Assembly: GCA_022225965.2 (NCBI GenBank)
Contig: JAKJXP020000032.1
Span: forward strand, 372,001-436,000
Reading direction: 5' to 3'
Source: Diatrype stigma
Taxonomy: Eukaryota > Ascomycota > Sordariomycetes > Xylariales > Diatrypaceae
DNA: 64,000 nucleotides
Shown here: one piece after another, positions 25,301-35,477 of the stretch
Numbering within the stretch: position 1 is the stretch's first letter
Layout of the letters: every line of letters begins with the position of its first letter
Made by a program: the position numbers and the translations under genes
Notes under the pieces: generated by a model
What the model was told of the DNA's origin: nothing
The model's database searches: none
Seen by the model: the letters and a program-made list of their open reading frames with translations, nothing else

Positions 25301-26826
25301 CACTCAACTCCTTACCTGGTTGTTGTGAGAAGCCTGCCCCGCCTACCGGAGCCCACCTACCGCAATAGGAACCTCCCAAGCCTGTGGTTGGTGATTCGTT
25401 CGCGTGCCGACCAAACCTGGCACACCACGGCGACAGGCTCGCAAGCCGCTTGCATAGTATGATTGTTGTTCCAGGCCCAGCCGGCCTCCTGTCCTTTTTG
25501 TGGCGTTGGTTGGTAGTTAGTCTCATCTAACTACTGTATGTAAGATATTCCCAGTAACCATCCCCACCACCGTGATAAGTGGATCAGTACAACAGGTGAA
25601 TCACTGCTACTGCCACCGTCACTACGAAGTATCTCGGGATCTATCCATGGTGTACAAGTAAGGAGGTGGTGCTTATAGGTATACAACTGAGAGACCTATG
25701 CCTTTGACTCTCCACGACCTCTCCCCGTGACAAGGAAGAAGAGCAGGATTGACTCAGGCAGACGTAGCTTCAGTCATCGGGGAACCCATGCTATACACAT
25801 TGTTATACATATCCAGCTTAACACGCTTCGCTCTGCCAAACTTCCAGCTGCTCATCTCGTCTCAGCTCCCTGGACGTTACGGAGATCTGATACCGTGCAT
25901 ATATCCTTTACTGCTAGTCAGGTCTTAACACCAGATCTGGAAAAGCAATACCTGCAGCCACAGAGCTTCATCGTGAGACCTCCCCGCACGAATATTGATT
26001 ATTGATTATTGGGTTTTCGTCTCTTTTTTGTTACGCAGTTCACCACAGCCGCCCACAACACGGCAGTCTACGTGCTGCCGCTTCACCCAACGCGCCATAC
26101 TCTCGGTCCAATCGGCCAACTAACTTGTTGATCTCACTCAACCTCGGAATCCCCAGTGCGACGGGAGGCGCCTGTCCTTTTCTTCTCGTAGTACATCATA
26201 GATATTCAGTAGTTATAAACATACTACCTCCTACGTCGACTCGAAGTCCGCCTTGTCCTAGAAGGACCTTTGCCATCCAAGTCTAGAGGCAACCCCTTCC
26301 AAAGACCAGAGTGTACACGTTGCACCAACAAGAAAAGTCTGCGGCCGGGCCTTGAAGCGAGAACCGGTCATATGGACTCGCCGAGGCACCATTCGCCGAA
26401 TCACCATTCGAGGTAGACGGACCTTTGCGACACCGCTTTTCAAAGCTTTCCGCAGCGTTCCTTGATCTCAACCACGCAATCTCACTAACACATGTGTATC
26501 AAATAAGTATCTTTCCTAGCTACTTACGTCTTAGCCCTCACTACTTGTCCGAGCGTATCGAGAATCGTATCGACCTTCAGGCTTCAGCTTGGCAACAGCC
26601 CACTTTAAAGTGCGATCTCCTATCAGCCAGATCTCGGCACTCGCCGAATCCTACCGAACTCACACTATTGGGAAAGGTGGGGGTGGAGGTTGTTCCCCAG
26701 AAGGTCCAGGTGAAGATAACGACGCGACGCTTAGTCCAAGGCCTTCGGAAGACGCGCTCTTCTACCTGTGGCGTACTGTGAACCGAGAATCGAGTATATT
26801 GTAGCCCTCAAGTTCATGCTGTAGAC
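19324..26826. other. 7.5-kb gene desert
   Basis: No supported gene in 7.5 kb. Frames are short, mixed on both strands and lack recognisable domains. A minus-strand piece at about 21872-22087 has one hydrophobic stretch and could be a relic, but I cannot name it. The region holds the AATGGCC/AGTGGGC minisatellite (20454-20523) and many TAGGTA/CCTAGG palindromes (19750-19800, 19900-19920, 24380). The last ~1 kb, at about 25.9-26.8 kb, is CT-rich in places and probably carries the promoter and leader of the next gene. Confidence 0.55.
20454..20523. repeat. Heptamer minisatellite: 7 x AATGGCC then 3 x AGTGGGC
   Basis: Ten head-to-tail 7-nt units. The first seven are AATGGCC and the last three are a two-base variant, AGTGGGC. 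The junctions of the first block spell GGCCAATGG, so six CCAAT boxes lie 7 bp apart. No array of this kind is seen elsewhere in the window. Confidence 0.95.
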
Positions 26827-29800
26827 ATGTCGGGACGCAGTGCCCACGTGCGCAAGAAGATAAACGACCCGAGGACGGCCGATAAGCCGACCGGACTAGG
26901 GAGAGGACGGGCCAATTCGTCGGGAAGCGGCCGGGCCTCGAGTCGCGAAGAATATGGAGCCCCATCCCCGGAGACGGGTTACGGCACCACCAACGCGAGG
27001 TTGCTGAGATTCCCGGAGCCCATCCGGGAATCCGACTTTTCCCATTACCGTCCTGACACCATCCGCTTCAGCAACCCGAGCAACGGTAGCCAGAGCGGCG
27101 GCAGCGAATCGGGCAAGGGCGATGTCCACATTCCTCGGTACCAGGGGCCGATGCCGGATTTCGCGTATGCGCGAGTCAGGAAGCCCGTGTTGAAGACCGA
27201 AGACGTGTCCGGAATCGAACGATCAGGCTTCCGCAGCGCCGTGGACAAGAAGAGCGAGGAGGTCCGCCGAGGTATCACCAAAGCCTTCTCTTTTGGAAGC
27301 AAGAAGAAGAAGAAGGACAGCGAACCCGATGCACGGTCGCCGTCCTCCGTGGGCGCTAGGCAATTCGACGATTATAATATGAGCCATGATGTAGAGAGAC
27401 CGCCGCCGCCGCATGCGCTGATCACACATTTGTCGCCGACCATCATGGACATGGAGCATTATTACATGACGTCGCCGCCACCGTCGACGAAGCTACCTGC
27501 GATACCACAGCCGAGCGGGCCTCCTATCCAGCGATGGATCGGCGCAGGGCGGCCAGTGCAACGCTGGAATAAGCTTCGGAAGGACCCTGAGCTCTGGGAC
27601 CCCAATGGTGATGTCCTGGTGTACTTTGGGCACAAGGGACAAACCCCGCGCCCCAACCCGTCCTTCCGCCTCTCTTCTCATATCATCGAGGCCACCGAGT
27701 CGCGCTTTCTCATCACCCTCCTTCGCGAGGGCTCAACAGATGATGAAGACATTCACATGCAGATGCCACCGTCGCCTATCGACGCTTCTCCGATCGGCCC
27801 TCGACGCGGGTCGAACCACCACCTTGGTCCTGGCTATGGTCAAGTCGGCCAACCTACACCCCCTATCTCTGACGATGCCAGTCTCGCCGAAGCAGATGGT
27901 CAGATTTCGTATGAAATGTACTTTCCAACGCCTCCCAATATGACCGGGGTAGATGCCCACCGCCACGCCGTTACCACCCGTAACGTTTTCGCGCTGCTGT
28001 ACCATGCTTCCCTGGTCGGCTTTTCTCTCTACCAAGCGCTATCCGACCTACTCGGCCGCCTGGAAGCCTACATGCCCCAGGACGCGGATAACGTCGGTAC
28101 TATACTCAATTACCTGTCGGCTCGGGCGATGGATGACCCTCGAAACAACCCCGAGACGGCCGTTTCGATTCTCGCATGGTCAGAAACCCCCGATGTCCGC
28201 TGGGAAGAAGGGTGGAGGGAGTCCTTTGTCCATTGCGCCGGCATGTACCCCCGCCTCGAGTCGTGCGCAGACTACAAGTGCCTTACGCCGATCACGAGAG
28301 CCCTGCTCGAACGAGCGTTCCTCGAGACGCAGCTGCGCGTGCAGGCTGCCAAGGGACGGCTCGCCGAGTTCGCGTATAGCGACATGTGGCCTAGCTCCGG
28401 ACCGGTGGCGAGCAGTCCCAGCCGAGCCGCGGCCGATCGCCTCCAGAAGTTCTTCGTAGCCCACTATGCCGCAATCTACGGGTCGTGGCCTCCGCCACCA
28501 CAGCAGCCGCAGCATCAGGCAGCCGGCGCAGAGGGGGAGGAGCTTTGGCTGACGCGTATCATGGTGCAGAAGTTAGCGAGTGATTTCGGCGCGCTCTACG
28601 ACTACCTGGTCAACCGTAGCATCGTCTGGGACGAGTCGGAGTTCCGGAGCAGCCGAAAGTGGATGCTGGTATCCGAGACGGGTGACAAGTCCTTCAACGC
28701 CGACACGCCCGACCTCCCGCTCACGGACCTGCTCATCGAGTTCGACAACCGCCAACGATTCCCGCACATCCCGCACCCCTACCCGCTGGTGCCCGAGTCC
28801 ATCCCGCCGCCCTCCAACCCTTCGCGATCCGCAGCTGGCGGTCGCGATAAAGGAAAGCGGGTTGACAAGACTGCCGCCGCGAACGGCAACGGCGCCGCGG
28901 GCAACGCCGACCGCACGCTAGAGCGCCGCGTCCAGCTCGCATACACGGAGGCGACCAACATCTACATGCTGGGCTCCGAGCTCGCGCACTCGGAGCTGAT
29001 CGACGCGTTCGTCAAGTTCGAGAAGACCGACCATCAGCGGCAGGTCGGAGGAGCAGGAGGACCGAGCCACCTAGACCCGTTCGCCGCGCGCCGCGGCCGC
29101 TGGGTGCTCGTCTACGGCATCCTGCAGACCCTGGCGAGCATCTCGGTCGACGCGCCCTTCATCCGCTACCGAGGCCCCGACGTAGCGTACCATCTGTCGC
29201 CGCGTCTCCGAAGCACCACCAATCTCAATGCGAAGATCCCGCCCTGGAAGGGCGCGAGCGCGCCGGCACCCCCCGATGCGTCGCATGAGCTCTCGCATTG
29301 CTGGACGGCGCCCGCGACGTGGCGGCGTGCTGGAGAGACTTCGGATGAGGAGGAGGGAGACAGGGCCGCCGCTACCGCCATTAGCCGTGGGATTAGCCAT
29401 CTTGAAGACGATAGCGACGGCGGTGGTGGTGGTGGGGAAGCCGTGCTGCGGATGATGCGCTCGCAAGTACAGAGGTTCCCCAGCCCTCCGCAGTCACAGT
29501 TCCACACATCGTCGTCGGCGCATTTCCGTATGCAGCAGCAGCAACAGATGGTAACGGGTATGAACCGTTCGGGCTCCCAACAAGCATCATCACCGCCGCC
29601 GCTTCCACCATGGAACAACCCCAACTCCGCCCAATCTCCCACGCACGGCGGTCGCGTCCCCGGGTTGTGGCCCGCGCGCAACTTCAAGCAACAGCAGCAG
29701 CCGGTATCCTCCGCGATCAGTATTAGCGCGCGATCGGACGACACGGCCTCCGTCACCGGCTTCAGCAGCCACCGAGCGAGCCGCATCACCACCGCTGGGA

Positions 29801-30558
29801 GCGTGAGCGGGGATACCAAGCCGAGGAGCGTGAGGAGCTATGCCACGTTTGGGAACGGACGGAGTGGTGCCGTCCCTGCTCCCCTTTCGCCCTCTCTCTA
29901 CCCTCCTCACTCCCCTCTCTATCCTCTCTCCATTCCGTTTTCCGCCCATACTACCACTACCGCTGGCACTTCACGCTCATCCGTCGCGGCGGATGACAGC
30001 AGCACGGTCGTCGATGAGGCGGAGTGGCCGGTCAGGACACATAGTGTGGTTCGCGATATCGATTTTTCTGTGGCTTCTTCTCCGTCGTCGCCGCCGCCGA
30101 ATAAACCTTTGCCGTTGCCACTACCGCTGCAGCAGCTGGCAATGCGTTCCTCGAACTCTACCGCTACTGCTGGTGCGGCTGCCTCTTCTTCGTTGACTTC
30201 TATGATAGCAGTGACGAATCATAGGGGGGTAGTCGCTAACGTTGATGTTGCTACTGATCATGATCATGACCACATTGGCAATGATGATAGCAATAATGCC
30301 GAGGACGGCGAAGGTGATGCCAACAATTCGTCATCGTCATCGCCACCACCACCGGTGCCATCGCCACGGAATCGGAGAGATATTACGCCGGTAGTGGACC
30401 GGAACCTTGCGGGGCCGCATCTTCATAGGAGAGAAAGCTCGGGTGCTTTAGGGCATGTTATCAACAGAGGATTCGAGGGTTTCAATGTTAGTTCTGATAA
30501 CGGCGACGACAGCGACGATGAGCGGGCGAATGACGACAGACAGGACAGCGATCGGTGA
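26827..30558 (+). CDS. Large uncharacterised fungal protein (possibly DUF8004 family)
   Basis: An intronless frame of 1243 codons starts at ATG 26827. The first ~230 residues are basic and Ser/Gly-rich, with a lysine patch GSKKKKKD. A conserved-looking region begins near residue 235 (RWNKLRKDPELWDPNGDVLVYF). It continues through RHAVTTRNVFALLYHASLVGF and a helical segment with DNVGTILNYLSARAMDD to about residue 800. That order and the phrase WDPNGDVLVYFG recall a family of fungal hypothetical proteins labelled DUF8004; this is recollection, not a search. The last ~400 residues are low-complexity (His/Gln, Ser, Pro, Asp) and probably disordered. There is no signal peptide or membrane segment. 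Function is unknown. Its downstream neighbour on the same strand is also an orphan, 1.2 kb away. Confidence 0.75.
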   Translation: MSGRSAHVRKKINDPRTADKPTGLGRGRANSSGSGRASSREEYGAPSPETGYGTTNARLLRFPEPIRESDFSHYRPDTIRFSNPSNGSQSGGSESGKGDVHIPRYQGPMPDFAYARVRKPVLKTEDVSGIERSGFRSAVDKKSEEVRRGITKAFSFGSKKKKKDSEPDARSPSSVGARQFDDYNMSHDVERPPPPHALITHLSPTIMDMEHYYMTSPPPSTKLPAIPQPSGPPIQRWIGAGRPVQRWNKLRKDPELWDPNGDVLVYFGHKGQTPRPNPSFRLSSHIIEATESRFLITLLREGSTDDEDIHMQMPPSPIDASPIGPRRGSNHHLGPGYGQVGQPTPPISDDASLAEADGQISYEMYFPTPPNMTGVDAHRHAVTTRNVFALLYHASLVGFSLYQALSDLLGRLEAYMPQDADNVGTILNYLSARAMDDPRNNPETAVSILAWSETPDVRWEEGWRESFVHCAGMYPRLESCADYKCLTPITRALLERAFLETQLRVQAAKGRLAEFAYSDMWPSSGPVASSPSRAAADRLQKFFVAHYAAIYGSWPPPPQQPQHQAAGAEGEELWLTRIMVQKLASDFGALYDYLVNRSIVWDESEFRSSRKWMLVSETGDKSFNADTPDLPLTDLLIEFDNRQRFPHIPHPYPLVPESIPPPSNPSRSAAGGRDKGKRVDKTAAANGNGAAGNADRTLERRVQLAYTEATNIYMLGSELAHSELIDAFVKFEKTDHQRQVGGAGGPSHLDPFAARRGRWVLVYGILQTLASISVDAPFIRYRGPDVAYHLSPRLRSTTNLNAKIPPWKGASAPAPPDASHELSHCWTAPATWRRAGETSDEEEGDRAAATAISRGISHLEDDSDGGGGGGEAVLRMMRSQVQRFPSPPQSQFHTSSSAHFRMQQQQQMVTGMNRSGSQQASSPPPLPPWNNPNSAQSPTHGGRVPGLWPARNFKQQQQPVSSAISISARSDDTASVTGFSSHRASRITTAGSVSGDTKPRSVRSYATFGNGRSGAVPAPLSPSLYPPHSPLYPLSIPFSAHTTTTAGTSRSSVAADDSSTVVDEAEWPVRTHSVVRDIDFSVASSPSSPPPNKPLPLPLPLQQLAMRSSNSTATAGAAASSSLTSMIAVTNHRGVVANVDVATDHDHDHIGNDDSNNAEDGEGDANNSSSSSPPPPVPSPRNRRDITPVVDRNLAGPHLHRRESSGALGHVINRGFEGFNVSSDNGDDSDDERANDDRQDSDR

Positions 30559-31761
30559 CATGACTGGGAAGCAAAGCGATATAAAAATTATATATGATAA
30601 TGCCCCCTGAACAACGATCACCAAGGATGAGTTGGTTGACTTATGTATTGTGTGGATTCCAATCGCCAAATATCGATCTAGATACTGAGAGATCAGCAAA
30701 TGGCTATTAGCGGGGTGTTATGGATTATTCTCGGGACCTGGGGACGGTGTTCGAGATTTTGTAGTTACTAGTAGCTACTGTGTGGTTTTCACTCTCCTTT
30801 CGGATTCTTCATCCCATAGACCATCATATTATAGTTCATTGAATCTTCTGTGTATAAGGATATCTGCCAGCAAGTAGTAGGTACTTTTCAATATCCTTGG
30901 GGGTTCCCCTATCTTCCAACTTGACGCCGACGCCTATACCTAAGAGTAATTTACCTTTTTACGACATACCTAGAAATAATTCCAAAACAATGGCATGAAA
31001 TCGTGGAGCGGCAGGCGACAATAATGTAAATCATACCTTGGTTCCACTGATCAACATCTCAAGAGAATTGACTCAACCTTGCATGCATATGATCTATATT
31101 CGGCCCTTTGGCCGCGAAGCTAGGCCCTCACCCAGGAGGGAGATACTAAAGTATCGAACATCGGAGTATTTCTCTACACCGACCATCCAATGACTGTGCC
31201 ATTGTCTCAGGAAAGTATTCAGGGCTTCCGCTCTCTGCCTGCTCAGGGCTTAGCACCTAAAGAACTGAGACAAAAGCCACCGGGTTCACATCTAACAGCA
31301 ACACACATCCTAAGGTCACCGACATATCCAAGCAACGACTCATTCGGTCTATAGTATCATACACCCATAGAAGAGACAGGATACGGAACAGCTGGTATGA
31401 AAATATTGATTGTAAGGAAAACTGATGGCAGCCTCCGGTGAAGGTGGTGAAGCATTCCGGAATCGTCGAAGAGAAACAAAGATCGAGGTCTTTGAGGATT
31501 AAGATAAAGAGACCACCTGAATCCGGAACTGCTATTGTAGGATGAGAGACTAAAGAATGACTTCTGCACTCTCAACATTTCGATCTAAAACCCAAGCCCG
31601 ACCCAAATCCGCCTTTAGTCCCAGGTGTCCAACAACACCACATTTTTCCGCGGAAAGAACGATTGTTTTCTCTGGCCTATCTGCTCCAGCTGAAAATACC
31701 GGGACAGAGCCTCGTTGCGTTTTACTAAAATTCAACAGATACATAGATACAGTTGGAAAAG
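30559..31761. other. Intergenic spacer
   Basis: 1.2 kb with no supported gene. Only short frames without domains are present. It holds the 3' end of the large upstream gene and the promoter of the next one. Confidence 0.55.
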
Positions 31762-33114
31762 ATGAGTCGGACTAATCGAGGTTCGGCGGCGAGACCGCCA
31801 TCGCCATCTCCACCGCAATCACCAACTAGATCAATACCATCGACGGTTGACGAGGAGTACGAGGGGGATGATAAGACCCCCTGTGACCCTATCGCGATGT
31901 TCGAGCATTATCAGATTCGCATGGGCGACGGATGGACCATAGGCGACAGAACTTTCGAACGCCAACCTATACACAAGCGTCGCAGGATTGACGCTCCCTA
32001 TCCCCGTATGATCAACCACACCTATCGAGCCCTGAGCGGCCTCAACGGACTTCAAATCGGAAACGAAACGCCCATCAACCTCGCGGCCATGGACATCGCC
32101 TGCGAGCACGTGTGGAAGTCCCTTCACGACAACGTGCGGCAGCATGTCATTGTCCCGCCGCCAAACGGGCCCTCCCTCTGGAGCGGGAACGAGAAGGACA
32201 TTAATGAGATATACAGAAAGATGGAGCTGCCGGAACACCGCGACATGGATAAGGAGTATCGGTTCTACCCCGAAATCAAAAAGCATCCGTGGATCATCTG
32301 GCCCTTGTGGGTGGAGGATGACTACGGCAAGGACTACATCACCGTCCTCATATATTCGCAGCCGCACGAGCATGATGTGCATCGACTGCAAAAGGGAGGG
32401 ACTCGAACTTATCACGGAGCACTGAGAACGGACAGCCACTGTTCCCCGCAACCACCCATCTTCACCCAGGTCGTCGCCTACACGATCATCGATCCGCGCC
32501 GGAGCATCTACGGCACGGGGAAGCCCGGCGCCGACAAAGACACGCGGCCGCGGTGCGACTTCCCCAAGACGCGCACCCGGCGGGTCGAAGACGCGCTGCG
32601 AGACCTCCTGCAGCACGCCGGCTACGACCTCAGCCTGGTCCCGCTGCGGCGGACGAAACGATGCGGCAAGACGGGCGCCATAGTCCCGCTGACCGAGGAC
32701 GAGATCGAGAGCCCCATGACCATCACGCACTGCAGCGCAATGCGGTGGCAGGACTGCACGTCGGCGGAGCGGTGCTTCGCCACCGTCAAGGAGCTGCTGG
32801 AGCGCATCGTGCCGTGGCACCTGGCCGCGGACAAGTACAAGGCGCCGCTGGCCGTGTTCAGCCACCTGCGCCAGTGGGTGAACCCCTACCAGTTCCGCGT
32901 CGAGATGACGGGCATCTGTGCCTGGGCCCTGATGGGCACGCTCGATTACGATGCCCGCATCGTCGTCGAACGGATACCCGATGAGGATATCCCCGTCGTT
33001 CAGGACGGCGAGCGCAGACGGCTGCCACCGCACGAGCTTGTGGGGCCGGAAAACCAGCCGCCGCTCGCCGAACCGGATTGGACATTCCAATCCGACTTTA
33101 GGAGTATTGTTTGA
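31762..33114 (+). CDS. Uncharacterised fungal protein, ~419-450 aa
   Basis: The frame is open from ATG 31762 to the stop at 33112-33114 (450 residues). A Ser/Pro-rich N-terminus with an acidic patch (DEEYEGDDK) is followed by a compact-looking domain rich in Trp and charged residues. It includes HPWIIWPLWVEDDYGKDYITVL and VVAYTIIDPRRS. The C-terminal third has conserved-looking ERCFATVKELLERIVPW and HLRQWVNPYQFRVEMTGICAWALMG. I do not recognise the family. Between WVEDDYGKDYITVLIYS and VVAYTIIDPRR lies a 31-residue stretch of different character. It could be an in-frame 93-nt intron (32377..32469, acceptor ACCCAG), in which case the protein is about 419 residues. There is no signal peptide or transmembrane helix. 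The long minus-strand frame on the same DNA (31831-33213) is judged a mirror artefact of GC-rich codon use. Confidence 0.7.
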   Translation: MSRTNRGSAARPPSPSPPQSPTRSIPSTVDEEYEGDDKTPCDPIAMFEHYQIRMGDGWTIGDRTFERQPIHKRRRIDAPYPRMINHTYRALSGLNGLQIGNETPINLAAMDIACEHVWKSLHDNVRQHVIVPPPNGPSLWSGNEKDINEIYRKMELPEHRDMDKEYRFYPEIKKHPWIIWPLWVEDDYGKDYITVLIYSQPHEHDVHRLQKGGTRTYHGALRTDSHCSPQPPIFTQVVAYTIIDPRRSIYGTGKPGADKDTRPRCDFPKTRTRRVEDALRDLLQHAGYDLSLVPLRRTKRCGKTGAIVPLTEDEIESPMTITHCSAMRWQDCTSAERCFATVKELLERIVPWHLAADKYKAPLAVFSHLRQWVNPYQFRVEMTGICAWALMGTLDYDARIVVERIPDEDIPVVQDGERRRLPPHELVGPENQPPLAEPDWTFQSDFRSIV

Positions 33115-33563
33115 CCAGCAAGATGGGATCTCTTCCGTAGCAGCGTAGCTAGGCAGTGCAGTCTTACCCAGGACGACTAAGTGTACATATACGTATTGGA
33201 GGGAAGGTTGCAAGACGGGTGCAAGGGGCGTTCAGTCTGGGCTTATTAGCTGGGGAATTCGAGGATCATCTATTTTCAATTGCTGTGTTTAGACCCGTTG
33301 CCGCACAAGATATTGTAGGTAGTGACTATAGTGATGGCGCAGTAATAGAGAATAGCTACCTAGAATGCCGTGATTCTTAGAACGTTGTTCGTCACTGTCT
33401 CAACCTCCGTGTTGACAGCTGGTGGATCGAGCCGAATACAATCGCCCCAACCAGACCTACTAAGGGTGGCAATGAATCGCGCAAAGTGAAATGTAGGAGT
33501 CGAAGAGAAGAATGACCATCTAATTATATATACTAGGTTCAATAGGGAACACGGCTACATATT
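33115..33563. other. Convergent intergenic spacer
   Basis: 449 nt between the 3' ends of the orphan gene and the purine permease. No gene seen. Confidence 0.6.
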
Positions 33564-35477
33564 CTACTGCTGTTTGTACCTCCCTTCTTCCGCAGAAGGG
33601 ACCCGAACATTGGTAATGCTCTGACCATTCTCGGTCGATTCCTTGTGAACCATCGGCTCTCTAGCGTCAACGAGCCTCTCGTCCGTCTCCTCGATCTCTT
33701 CCGGGAGGGTCAAGTTCAGAATCATGCCGACGAAGGCCGTGACGGCAAAGCCGGTCTCCATGACCAGCTCGATCGCATCGAGGAAGCCCTGTAGGCCTTG
33801 TCTATCCCCACTGTACGAGAAGACGTTCGAGAAGTAGTTGGGCACCAGCGTGGCGCCGTAGCCGATCGCGAGACTGGCTGTCAAGATGAACCGGTTGCGG
33901 CGGTTGAAGGGCACACCCCGCGTGATGATGGCAATGCCGGACACGGCGACGGAGCAGAAGAGAAAGGTGGTCATGCCGCCGAGGACGGCGGAAGGGATCG
34001 CGACCAAGCTCGCGCCAATCTTGGCGAATATGCCCATGACGAGCAAAAAGAAGCAGCAGCAAAAGCCGGCCGTCCGGTTGGCGCAGCGTGTCAGCGCGAT
34101 CACACCATTGTTCTGCGCAAACGTCGTGACCGGCGTGATCGTCATGAGAGCCGCGAGAATACCGTTCAGTCCGTCGGCTAAGATGCCGCCCTGAATGCGC
34201 GACTCGTAGGTGCGGCCCTCGACCTCGAGGCGCGATACATCGCATGTAGCCGTAATATCTCCGATGGCCTCGCAGGCACAGATAACGAATACGGCTAAGA
34301 CAGGCAGCACGAGGGGCCCGTATATAGTCAGCTTGAAGGTGTGCACCCAAATAAAGGATGCGGCCGGGGCGGCATCGATCCCGCTACGGTCGAAATACCC
34401 CGTAGCGGCGGCGATGATGCAGCCAACAAGCAGACCGATGATCACGCTGGTCGACTTCATGATGGGCGCGCCGAAGCGCTCGCAGAGAATGATGGTGAAG
34501 AAGACGGAGAAACCCAGGCCGAGGTATTCGGGCGATCCCCACGGTAGGGCATGGGGAGCGGAGATGTTCGGACACGCTGCGAAGAAGGCTGTGGGTTCCG
34601 CATCAGCACAGGGACCACTCCCTCCAGCCCAGTCCTTAAAACCAGACTCGATCAAGGAAATCCCAATCAGCTGCGACACGTTAGTTTGTGTCCAAATTTC
34701 GGGAAGAAGGGTAACTCCTTACCATCACCGTCGGACCCGTCACGATGGGGGGGAAGACTTTGAGCATGACCTTGGGTGGTAAAAAGGCTATGAGGACCTC
34801 GAGCAGGGCGCACACCGCGCATGTTCCCAGCAGAGCCCCGTAGGCATCCGGGCAGGGCAACTTGGTGCCATCTGCATCCACAGGGCAGAATCCGTTGGTG
34901 TACATCTGGGCGAAGGCGCCTTGCGCGACCGAGATAATGGAAAACGAAATTCCGACGACCGAGATCAAGCCCGTCCCCAGGTAGTAGCTGCATGGAAGCG
35001 TAAGCTTCGAGGTCCTCTAGGAGGGGAGGAGCGTAGGAAGATAGGGGGTGAAGGTACGTACGGGGTGCCGAAGATGTGGAACCTCGTGATCTGGATCATG
35101 GTCAGGATTCCAGACACGATGAGCGCCGTGGAAACGAGATACTGCTGCATGTCGGTAGGGAGGTTGACACCACTGGAGCCCGCCATGAGGAGCGGCGGCG
35201 AGATCACCCCAGCCAGCATAGCCAAGGCGTGTTGGAGCCCGAGTAGCAGCGCTAAGAACACCGGCATCTTATCGTTCAACCCGAAGAACGGGGAGGCCTG
35301 TTTCGACTGCTTCATGAAGGGGAGGTTTGGTCGGAATAGGAAGCCATAGTCGTAGTCGCCAATGAGGCCCTCCTTAGTGAAGAAGGTCCTCTTGAAGCTG
35401 TTAAACCTGTCGGCCATAGTGCGCTTCGGTGAGGCATTATGCGACACAATCTCCGAGGGTCCTTGGTCTTCGTCCAT
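33564..35477 (-). CDS. Purine/uric acid permease, NAT/NCS2 family (UapA/UapC-like)
   Basis: Minus-strand exons 35477..35062, 34987..34723 and 34670..33564 (introns of 74 and 52 nt) encode about 595 residues. That is close to the roughly 575-residue Aspergillus UapA/UapC. The junctions read HIFGTP-YYLGTGLISVVG and TGPTVM-LIGISLIESGF, both standard for the family. The NAT signature QNNGVIALTR is at about 413-422. Upstream, CEAIGDITAT supplies the conserved Glu (about 361) and Asp (about 365), equivalent to substrate-binding residues in UapA. The N-terminus has GLQHALAMLAG, the typical helix-1 motif. This plasma-membrane H+ symporter imports xanthine/uric acid or, if UapC-like, a wider range of purines. 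The family is normally under nitrogen-metabolite and purine induction control. I found no clear UaY palindrome. No other purine-catabolic gene is in the window. Confidence 0.94.

Noticed and set aside
31831..33213. 460-codon minus-strand open frame opposite the orphan gene
   Set aside because: Mirrors the plus-strand frame in GC-rich codons. The plus-strand product has a more protein-like composition, so the antisense frame is taken as an artefact.
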